Assembly (NCBI GenBank): GCA_036426205.1
Contig: CM071573.1
Coordinates: 39,883,771 to 39,947,770 of the forward strand
Direction of reading: 5' to 3'
DNA length: 64,000 bases
DNA from: Ascaphus truei
Lineage: Eukaryota; Chordata; Amphibia; Anura; Ascaphidae
Below the pieces are notes generated by a model. The model had not been told where the DNA came from, made no database searches, and worked only from the letters and a program-made list of their open reading frames with translations. Below are positions 27,501-39,500 of the stretch, one piece after another; the stretch's first letter is position 1, and each line of letters starts with the position of its first letter. The position numbers and the translations under genes were made by a program.

Positions 27501-30500
27501 TTAATCTTCACATTAATTCTACATTTCTCAGCTATTATAATTACTGAACAAATGATAAAAAAAATCCCTAGTGCTACATCTATCATGACATATTATATAG
27601 TTAAATATTTATCTGTATTTCTTCTCATAAGCAAGGATCATTTAGTAAAATTCTTTGGCCAAAGTATATGAAGCTTACAACCACGTCACGGTGTGGCCCG
27701 TCTGTAGGTCCTAACGCTGCTACACCTGCAGGAACCTCTCATAAGCTTTAGCCAAAGAATTCAACTAAATGATCCTTGCTTATGAGATATACAGATAAGT
27801 ATTTAACTATATACAGTAATATGTCACGTTAGATGTAACACTAGGCTTTGTTATCTTTTGTTCTATACATGAGGTTATAATCCTAATAGCATTCTTTATG
27901 ACACAATATATACTGTATGATGTGGTGGATTTAGGTTCTGGCCTTACAGGGGCATTGTGCGTTTATTATAATTACTGGCATCATTATGTCGTCATCTTTT
28001 TTTTTTTTTTCTTTGCATGCTCTTAACACCTGCAAAATAGATACAGGGATCCAGATGGAACATGTAATTAGTAATAAACTAAAGAGTGAGATTAGATGAA
28101 AAGTTAAAAAGACCAGCATGCTTCTTCCTTCACGGTCAGGAACTAGCTCTGATTACACCTCTAACACTTCATGTTCCGGGTCACAACCAGACTAAGAAGA
28201 GCAATAACAATATATTAGTTATGTAGCACTGACCGAGTACACACAGCACATGGATTTTCTATGCTCTATATAACGGCCCCCAAGGAACCTACAGTCAAAA
28301 TGCCACAGAGGTAAAGTAAGTTACAGGCCATCAGATTAGTTACTACTGTGATTTTTCAGCAGGCTCTCCCCCTTCAAAGCAAGAGTCTAAACTTCTTGGT
28401 CACTGGTTCTCCCATGAAAATGACACTCCAACCCCTTGCGTGCAGGATGCTATTTGCTTGTAAACTGCACTAGAGATCAAGCACCTCCATCATCTGTTCT
28501 GCTATGAGCTATTGTATAGACACCACTACATAATAATAAATACACCTAGTAAATGGATTGTCCTTCAGTAATATCACACTGATTGTCTATATTATCATTT
28601 TTTATTATAAAATATAGAAGCCTCAGGGGTTTCTGATGTAGGGATGACCTACACTTCATACCAAATAACTAATGTGTCCAATTTGTCTCTTTCATGCAGT
28701 TACCTAATTTTTATTGTTCACATGATCCACCTACTATGTAAATCCGAGGCAGCAGAGATCCTAGCCAACTCTAGTCCTCAACAGATATCCCTGCTTCAGC
28801 ATAGGTGGCTTAGTCAGTCTCTGCTTCAGCACAGGTGGTGCAGTCTTCGACTGAGCCACTGATTGTAATAATAAATCATAATAATTGTTTGTTCTTGTAT
28901 AGCGCTGCTAGGTTTACATAGCACTTTACAGACATTTTGCAGACACAGCTTACAATCTGAGGCACAGGGAGATAAAGTGAGTCACAAGGAGCCAACACTG
29001 GGAATTGAACCAGGTTCCCCTACTTCAAACTCAGTGCCAGTCAGTGTCTTTACTCATTGAGCCACCCCTTCTCCTTGTGCTGAAGCAGTGATATCCTGAA
29101 CACCTGACCTGCTGGGTGGCTCTTGAGGACTGGAGTTGGCCACCCCTGTCCTAGATAATAAGCTTGTGTTTTCTGTACTCCTTCTAGCCTCAAGACTTGA
29201 AATCTTCAAACACTGCAGTCCAGGAGTTGAGGGGGATACTGGTAAGAAAGCAAATGCGCCTATAGTTTTGGTTAACACCTGGTACGTTTGGGTGCTCCAA
29301 TATGGTGTGTTGTATGTTTTGCAGGGAAAGGTTAATTGTCATACTGTTGCTGATGGTCATAACTAATTATATATGTTCTGTAAATAGATCAGAGAATTAA
29401 TTTTTAAACGGGCATGCAATTATTTCCAAATCAACTAATCTTGCACGATTTGGATCAGCGTTCTGATTTTCAGGTTTGTTATAAAGTCATGACCAATAAA
29501 GCCAGTTTGGAATGACCTGCAGGCCCTAGTTTCTATTTAACACCTACACTGCCATAAGTACCTGCAATGTATTGCTTCAATTCAGGCTGCTCTGGCAGAG
29601 GCAGGGTTAAAATCAGCCAGCGGGGTCAGCACCAGCTTCTACTTGTAAATATGATCTAGCTTGGGTTCACTGAAGAATAAGGTTACCTTTCCATAAATAG
29701 CCTCTCTCTTACAGCAGCTTCCCAAAACATAACACATGATTGTGAGGCTTACAAACACCACCACAGTTAATGAGCAGTATGTACCTATTTATTGCCTGCC
29801 CAGATCCACTGTTGTGATAGAACGAAGAAACACTAACATACTGTACCAGGAGAATTGATGATCACAGACACGTTATAAGTTGTATCTCCATTGCAATCAA
29901 TGTTCATAAAAAAGATATGGTTGGCTTTTAAGGAGAAAAAAAAATGAATTAACCCTTCTGTGGATTCACTTTAGGACACTCTGAGCACTTCCGGCAATGA
30001 CAGAAGATTGAAAGGTCACGGTACTGCCTCCACCGAAACCGAACTGGAAAGAATTTTACGCCGCAGGAAGGTGACAACTGATTCCTCCAGTAAGTGGGAT
30101 GGAGGGGTGTACGGGGGAGGGGGGTCTTAAATCAGTGAGTCACATGGAAACCAGAGGATGGGAGGACAAGGTAATTAAACATAACACAGAGAAGGGAGGA
30201 CAATTGACATTAGTGAGAGATGTTGCATTAACTGTAAGCAATATTTGAGTTGGATAGTGAAATAGAAAGCATGAACATTTCAGCGCACCACGTTCATAGA
30301 ACAAGGCCATAGAAAAGTCACATCTGGTTCTGTATCACCGTCAGAAAATATCACAAGGACTAGTACCATCGTTACACAGGTGTATTGAATACCTATGCCT
30401 ACATCATGCCTGTGTCTCTATATTTCTAGTTGTTGTACTAGTTTTAGTTATTTTCTTCAATTTAATCCTAAAGGTATTTTGTCTAAATATTGTAGTAGTT

Positions 30501-33500
30501 TTCCTTCTGTTCTCCTCTATCAGAGCTTTGCAGAACCCTTTGTAGCAACAATGAAACTCGTACCACAAGTTGGAAACCCCTGGAGATAATAGGGGATAAT
30601 GTGGACACAATATCTCTTAGAATAAAAATAGAGACGTATCCATGTAGAATTCACTTGCTCTACTTTCTTTCACTGTTCATATTTGTAGTCTGCTTTTTCC
30701 TTAGTGGTTGTTGGAAATTCTGCCCTGCCTTTCAGTTCTGAAAATTCACATTGTACAGTCGAGTGTTATATTAAATGTTTTGGTCAGCAGATGAATGCTG
30801 ATTTTTATAAAAATATGCTATGCAGTACCCATTCTTATGTTTCCTGTGAAATATTTTATTTCCAGGTCCGGCTGGGACATTGACAACCCTTGAATGCAAA
30901 TCAATGCCAGTCTTGGGTTCTGCACCCAATTCTCTATGCCAGGAACAAAAAAAAACAGAATTCAGGGACCCATGCAGAAATCCAGTGGGAGGTGAAGAGC
31001 TGCCTTTTAAAGAAGGAATTGCAAAGGTTGCAACTCAGTAAGTACTGTACAAGGAAGTGTTTGTGTTTACCCAAGAACCACTTGGGTCAGGGTTTCTCAA
31101 CTCCTGGCCTCAAGAGCCCCCAGCAGGTTAGGTTTTATGGCCATCACTGCTTCAGTACAGGTGGCTCAATCAGAGCCAGCTGGGATATCCTGAAAACGTA
31201 ACCTGTTGGGGGTTCTTGTGGACTGAAGTTGATAGCCACCCCTGACTTGGGTCATTTTTTTCGGAGTGCTTTTTCCCCCCGTTTACATTGACAGACCAAA
31301 ATAAAAGCGTCAGAATGGTCTAATGCCATTGACCAAAGAATAATAATATCTTGCATCATTAATCAGAGTTTTTACTTTCTGTGCATAGTTCAAGCTCTTC
31401 GTTGGCAGGCTAGTAAAATGGTTAGTCTAACAGCGGATCAGTTAATTTAATGAGAGGATGGGTTCATTGTCATTTTTTGTGCAAAGTGCCACTTTAGGCA
31501 TTGAGAGCATCACTGCCCCCTTTCCCAAGTGTGCATTTCGGAGACATCCGGCAGCGGATCAGTTTGTTTTTCTTACAATTCCTGGCTTTTGTTGAAATTG
31601 GTCTCCATTTTTTGCTTCCTTTCGCTTGCCAGAATGTCAGGTAGCTCGTCAGGTCAAAGAAAGGGAAGTAGGTGAGACGCATGAGATCAGCCAAATATTG
31701 TAATCACGCTTAATTAAACCTTTGATTTCCTGTACTCCTGGCAGAAGACAAAAGAAGTAGAGTGAAATGGGGATGAGGAACTCCCTTGTACACAGCCTGC
31801 CTTTTAAACAGGTGTTTGCCTCAACAAATCCAATTGAAATGTCATTCTTTCTACCTTTATTCTGATGCTACAGCTCTCTCCCTAATGCGTATTTAACCAT
31901 ATAACTGCAAGAAACGTGTTTTATGCCATTCTTTATATCTATATATAGATATAGATTTATCTACTTCAAGCAGCTTGGTATTTTAATCCTATTTTTCCAT
32001 CATAATCTTGTAATCTTGTATTGTTTAGTATTTTAACCGTATGGGATCCAGCTGTTATTGCTTTAAACATGGTTTACAACTGCACATAATTCAATTAATG
32101 TTTTTTTCCCACAATGCCTTTCACTGCTGTAGCATTGAAGGAGTTAGGCGTGTAATATAGTGCACACGCACGTCAATTATAATCGACGGTGTTTAAACCT
32201 GACGTTCTATACTTCTGCCGCGCGCGCGTACGGCAGTGAGCGTTGACCCGGCAGATCGGAGGAAAGACATTGAACGTGTCTTTTCGCGCTGCTGCCGGTG
32301 CACGTCACGCTCTATTAGCCAATCACAGTGAGCTTGTACGAGCACAGTGAGCTTTAACTTCTGATGTGTTCAACTTCACACGGGAAATGTATGACCTCCT
32401 CCACTTAAACACATTCAGTGCAAAATGTATCAACATAGAACAAAAATAAACCAAGCCTCATAATCATAATGGCTTGATTCTTAAAATGACTAAAAGCAGC
32501 TGTCTTATAATGCTCCGAACTGGTTATGTTTCTTCTCAAAAGTCAAAAACAATTAAATGAGTTTTGTAAATTACATCGAACTACATATGTTTATGCTTAT
32601 TAATTAACATGTTGCACTGAAATTGAACGTTGTCTGCCTACCCGTTCACGCCATAGCCACGCCCAGCTGTCACTCACAGCACAGACCATACACACAAAAA
32701 GTGTGATTCACATGCACGAGCCTAGCACGCACGAGCGCGCCAACTATACAACAAGCCAAACTCGGCAGTTCATACAGTATATCAGGGGCTAGTCGGCAGA
32801 GGTTTGCATTGATGAATAATCTTGATTGGTTAACAGCTCAATGTAACTCCAACACCAGGTCAATCTTTCAGTCCCTGGTTTGAAGCAAGTTTATTTTGTG
32901 GGGGGAAAGGTATCCACGGTTATTATTATTATTTTGAGGCTCCGGAGATTCACTGTTTAAACAGATAACCTTCATCAAAAAATGCGATGATCACCTTTTG
33001 TCTGCTTTTTGTTCCGCCAAAGAAAAAAAAGAAAACAAAGTGGAATTACATTTGCAAAGAAAGGAAATTAAATAATTGCGGGCCCAAGGTCTGCAGGATG
33101 CGTGCTGAATTGCCCATGAAAAGGATCCTTCTGCCGACAGTCACAGTTGTTATGTGCAATAAAAGCCAATATGAAGAAGCTCAATTTGTTTCTCTGCCTC
33201 GCAGATTGAATGACAGCCCTTAAAAAAAAGGGGGGGAAAAAAGACACAATTTGGATGCATTTATCCTTCAAGCACGAATATAAATAAACTGAAATTCCCA
33301 ACTTGCTGCTTGAATACATGCGAAGATTAAAAGGAGAATGATTCAATAGCAAAAGATAAAGCAGAAACATTGAAAAGTTCATTTAAAGAAGAAGAAATAG
33401 GGCAGAGTATTTTGACGCAAGCAGGTGTGGTTTGCAAGGCACGCAGTGCGGCCTCTCGTTGTGCAGGGCTTAGAACACGTCACCTCTTCCTGGTACCAGG

Positions 33501-36500
33501 CTGTAGTAGAGTAGTAATGTTGGGATTGTCGCTGCACTGGCGTGGCATTGTCGCTGCCCTAGGGTGGCACTCATGCATCAGAAGCCAGTGCTGTATAGGA
33601 AAGCGGAGTGGGTTATGTATAACGCATCGCTAGAAGAGCTTTTGTCATAAAACAGACGCACATAAGAATAGCAAGTTAGTGCGCCTCCATGTGCCAGTGT
33701 ATAAAACCAGTTGTGTTGTGCCGAATGTGCGTAAACATCTTTTTTTCACAAAGACAAAAATGACACTAGGGCTGTAGTGGCCAACTCCAGTTCTCAAGGG
33801 CTACTAACAGGTCAGGTTTTAATGATACCCTTGCTTCAGCACAGGTGTCTCAATCGGTCCTTCTGCAGCAGCAGCTCAATTAGTACCTGCTTCAGCACAG
33901 ATGGCTCAATCAAAGACTGAGCCACTGATTGAGCCATCTGTGCTGAAGCAGATACTAATTGAGCCACTGATTGAGCCACCTGTGCTAAAGCCAGGATATC
34001 CTTAAAACCTGTCCTGATGGTGGCCTTTGAGGACTGGAATTAGCTACTCCTGCACTAGGGGAGAGAGGCACAGTTTGGATGTCTGTTGTGCACACATGTA
34101 AATTACATGGTTATAATAAACTATAAGCATGCACCACCCTTGTGAGCCATAAGTGCATCAAAATTGACCATGACGCGCACCATACAAAGCATAAGAAAAC
34201 GCCATGGAAGAACATGAAGAATGACATGCGAATGCTAATGATGTTAAGAAAGTCATAGATTTGTTGATTTAATGCACTCTTTCAATTCAATACTGTCTCA
34301 GTGCAGATCTTTAATGGCCGACATCCAGCTATGTGGCTGCTTAAGTCAAAGACGCTGGCACCCAGTTCCTTTATTAGACTTTATCAGAATTTTCTCCGGC
34401 TTCATCATCACAATTAATTCTGCAGAAATAGTGTAAAAATGACTGATATTTAGTTAAGCATTAGCATCTAGCCATTGATCTCTACAATTAAAGTTAAAAG
34501 AAAATGCCTCTATTAATGTTCTAACCTTTGCTTATGCGGGCGGTCATACCTTAATCAGATACATACTTCTCTGATCATGACACCGGCCTATCCTTAAATT
34601 TTTTCATTCTTCTTTCATTATGTAGATATTGCAAAGTGAGTGTGTTATCTTCAAAATGTCTTATCTTATCAGCATGTTGGTTGCGGTCTGTGGCTCCTTC
34701 CCTGCCTTTTCTCTATCTCCCGCGTACAGTAAACAAAAAGATCACTGGTGGTGCATTTGCATGTCTCAGACAGGTCTGCAAACCTGTTTTCCCCCATTAT
34801 CGCTTAGCAAACAGTGCTTCCACTGCAGCCAGGGATTCTGGGTAATGACATGCAAATGAGCACAGGTACAAGAAACTTCTTATCCATTTTAACATGGACA
34901 AGCTTACTCCTGCCGTACTACACAACTTTTCAGCACAGCCTGGGTTAAAGAAGTGCATATCCAGTAAACCCACCTCCTTCTAATGGTGGAACAAGGCACA
35001 ACCTTTCATCCTGTTTACTTTACAAAATTCAGCATTTACACACTCGGCTGCAGATATAATCCTGATAGTGAATTGTCTACATGATTTGCCAACACGTGTC
35101 TCAATATAACAAGATTTGAATAACCAGATGATGAGATTCTACGTGTAGCTAAGGGATGTTTTATTAAGTGTAGGAAGGAGTTTGAAGCTTCCTCTCAATT
35201 ACCATAAATAATTAGTCCTAAAAGAAAAAAAGGAAGGTTGAACTTGAAGGACAATTATGTTCTCTGAAGCTTGACTAACTTCAGAATCCACCCACGGCAC
35301 GGGAAATCCCTTTTGTTAACTGTCTTTTCTTGTGTATCCTGTAGTGCTACATTCCTGAAATAAGGTGGTCTCTCTGAATTTGTGTCTCGCCCACCTCTTA
35401 GTAAACACTTGCTTGAGGGGCAGTAGACACCTTTCTGGACAGAATGAGCCACACAGAGGGCATGGCTTAATCTGATGATCTTATACAATTAAGGGATTTA
35501 CTCTCCTTCCCTTTGCTGTAATCTTAGTACTACTGAATTGTCTAGTGACACTGCAGGAAGCATCTCAGCCCCACAGCAAGACACTGCAAGAAAGGATTTC
35601 CATGTGTCGTCCTTACATGCACAATTAGCCTTTAACAAGAAAATTAGCAGAATTAGTAACTGCCTGGGGAAGCTGAGAGCGCTATTCATTTTTTATACAT
35701 GTTGTTTTGTTTTTTTTAAGTTTACATGGTTAAGAAAAAAACATTCCACTTTCTCTTCTCTGAGAAGATGTGCAAGGAAAGATGATTACACATTTAAACT
35801 CCTTTTAACCCTGCAACGCATTACACCAAATAAATCCACCGCTCTGTGAAATATGCTGTGTCTTTATGAAGAACTGAAATGTACTGTACCTGTAAATCTG
35901 GATCAAGTATCTGCCAACCAGTTATAGATTTTTTTTTTTTCCACTCTTTTCTTTTTTAAATTTTTTTTATTGGAAATATATAACCAAGGATACAGAGTTG
36001 TCATGAGCACATGACTGAGAAGGGTACATGGTAATTTCCAATAAACATTTTAACATATAGGAAAGGGGGGGGGGGGGGCAGACAGATTTTTTTTTTAAAT
36101 TTATTAAAGTATATACATACAGTATGCAGTGTGCTGCAGAATCGTTTGGTATTTAAGAGGTTAATCTTAAAATCACATTTGTAATTGATTCATCAAGCAT
36201 GTCAAACACTGTTTTTTTGCCCATTGCAGTGTTATTTCGGGGAGGGCAAGGAAGATTTTGTTGGTTGTAAAACATGTGCTTTTAACACTAAAATCTTTTC
36301 TAGATATTACTTTTGCGAATTAAAATTGTGCTTTAATGGTATATATATTTTACAGAGAAATTAGGGAGGGATTGTCTTTCCTATTGTCTGATCTTATTTG
36401 CTGCACTTATTGTACAATAATTCTCTGTATTGTATTGTCTCGTAAAGCGCTAAGAACAGCTGTGGGCGCTATAGAAGTAAAGATATACACACAACGCTCC

Positions 36501-39500
36501 TTTTTATTTACAGTTTTCTAGAGTTTATACAATTCTAATCTATTAGACAACCGCTGTTTAAATTCATAGGATTGACTTCCAGTGAGTGAGATTCACTGTA
36601 CATGACTGAGAGTTAAACCCAACACCCATACAGCATTTTGATTTACACGTAGAACTTTGTTCTTTGTGCCTGAGACCTAAGGAGATAAAATCTTTGTCCA
36701 AGTTCACTAGGGGCTGTCTTCTGAGCCCTCTATTTTAATCTTAATATAATTTCGCAGCCAGAAAGAGCCTCTGTCTGATACTTGAGGTGTAACCTTTCCT
36801 GCGTACATCAATTGACTAAAACATAAAATCTTGAATATTGTCAGAATTATATCAACTATATATTCTTGCAGCTAACAAAGAAAAAGAAATGTATACAATG
36901 AATCACATTTTTCTTAGAGCTGCTCGGCGCATCGGCTTGAACAAAGCCTGCAACGTTTTGGCTCAGTCTCTCGGAAAGGAGCCCAAAGCAGTTGTTTCTA
37001 CATGACAAGCTCATTCAGAGCCCACTGACTTTGTCTGAATGGGGGTTTTTTTTCCCAGCAAGCTACTTTTCGCTGACAGATGTAAATTTTTTCATTTTTC
37101 TTTCATTGAAAGTGGTAAAATATGATTGCCGTTTTTGTCCATTTTTATTGCAAATGAAACAGAGTTCAAACTGTTTTGCCTGTGCATCTGTTTTTGGATC
37201 ACTGCCATGTACTAATGCAGCCTCCCCTCTGTGAGCACGGCATAGAATTATACTTTGAGTCCAGCTGTTGAGGTCTGAAAGATAGCCACCTCAGAAGTAA
37301 GGAAAAAAAGAACTTGGCCTTTCTATCTTTTTTTTAATTTTTTTTTTTTTTACCATTTTTGCCTTATAATATAACATCATTATAGTTATATATAACATCA
37401 TACTATATACTATACTATTATACTACTCCCTGTTGAAAGCAGATTGTAATGTATATGTGGCTCAGCACATATACTGTACACATATATATTGATGAAATAA
37501 AAGACTAATTACCATGCATAATTTTTTTTCTTTTGTTGTAATTTTGTAATTTAAATGAAAATGGGTTATCTAGGTTGAGTGAGCTATTAAGATACAGTCA
37601 TTTCTGCTTTATGCTGGTCTGCTTTTGCTCTAGTCTTCTACAGTTGCTTTTAAATTATTCAGCATTACATGTGCACTCCCTGTTCCTTGGTTTGTGTTAA
37701 CAAATCTGAATAACTAACATTTGTCTTGCATGAATATTCAGTCATGTGAAATAGCTCAGTGGTTTCAAACCTTCTTTTATACAAGGACCAGTAAACACGA
37801 TGTTCACACTGTTGAAAGCACGCATGCTTATGCCACTTTTAAGCTACAGTCCTTCCCCTGCACTGGCACAAACTGGACCCTTCTGTTTACTTGCATCCTC
37901 AATTCCCTGGTTCCAACACTGCTAAGTAAAGAGATCAGTGCAGAGATTTTACAAAACCATCAAATGACAGGTTCTGGTCTACAGACCGCTGGTATGAAAC
38001 CATTAAGACAGTGTTTTTCACCTGGGGCATCCCTAAAGTGTTCCCTGCAATTTTCAGATCATTTGAAAATGGTACCAAATACAGAATTTACAATGCATCG
38101 ATCTCAGACACGCTACTAGAGAGGGTTGGGGTTCCTTACAATGCATCTGATCTCAGGCGCGCTATTAGAGAGGATTTCACAATAGAGAGGTGTAGAGCGA
38201 GAGGGGGGTTGGCCCGGTATTAAAGGGGTTGCAACCCATATGGCCACCCCCTGACTTCACCGGGGAGGCAACTGGACTGCGGTCCAGGAATGTGGTTTAC
38301 ACCTTGTCATGTCATGAAAATGTATGTTCCCCTGTTCCCATGTTTCATTATAATCCTGTATTTTAAAGATGTTACGGGTAGCTCACTCTATTCCGTTAGC
38401 GGGACATCAGGGGGTCAACAGAATGCGAGCCCGGTTATTACACTACTGGTATTATGCCCAATATATAACGGATGCTGGTGTAAATTACACTATTACTACT
38501 GGTCGGGGACATCTCGAGATGTGGGCAATTTCTGCCGCTCTTGTGATGCCTGCCAGCGAGTGGGTAAGGCGGGCGACCATGTGAAGGCACCCCTGAAACC
38601 CCTACCGATAATATGGAAACCTTCCAGAAAGTAGCGATGGATCTTGTAGGACCCCTTATGATTCCTAGCAGGTCAGGGAAGCGCTACATCCTCACGGTGG
38701 TGGATTGTGCCACCCGGTACCCTGAGGCGGTAGCGCTTGGCACCATAGACGCCAAGACAGTGGCAGCAGCTTTGCTGAACATTTTTGCTAGGGTAGGTTT
38801 CCCTAGTGAGGTCCTAACCGATCAGTGGTCGCAGTTCATGAGTGAACTGTTACATTGTCTCTGGGATGCATGCGGAGTACAGCACCGGCGCACTACCCCT
38901 TACCATCCTCAGACAAACGGATTATGTGAGAGGTTTAACGGTACCCTGAAGCAGATGCTTCGGACCTTTATAGAGGCGGAGGGGAAAGACTGGGAGATTC
39001 ATTTACAGCACTTGTTGTTTGCCTACCGAGAGGTACCGCAGGAATCTACAGGCTTCCCCCCTTCGAGCTACTATATGGCCGCAGGGTACGTGGACCTCTG
39101 GACCTATTCCGTGAGGGATGGGAAGGGGAGGCTACTGCTACTGATGCTTTAGTGATCCAGTATGTAGTAGATCTCCGAGACCAGTTAGAGATGCTCATGG
39201 GGGTGGCCCAGGACCACCTCAGGGCCGCTCAGACCAAGCAAAAGCAATGGTATGACCGGAATGCCCGTAGCAGGGAATTCATCCCAGGACAGCAGGTGCT
39301 TGTTCTCAAACCCACTCGGGAGAACAAGTTGATGGCTGCCTGGTCGGGACCGTACCCGGTTATCCGAAAGGTGAATGAGTACAACTACGTTGTACAGGTA
39401 GAGCCTGAGAGGCATAAGACATATCACGTCAATATGCTGAAAGAATACAGAGCACCGAGTATGGGAGCAGTAATGGCCATTTGTAGCCCACTGCGTGAGG

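Noticed and set aside
29001..29064. tRNA gene on the - strand
   Set aside because: A and B boxes are present, but no cloverleaf or anticodon arm can be formed. The sequence continues into a CORE-SINE body, and the same unit recurs at 47213.
38613..39152. Domesticated integrase gene
   Set aside because: DDE residues remain, but the frame breaks on both sides, LTRs and target duplications surround it, and the rest of pol is equally degraded.
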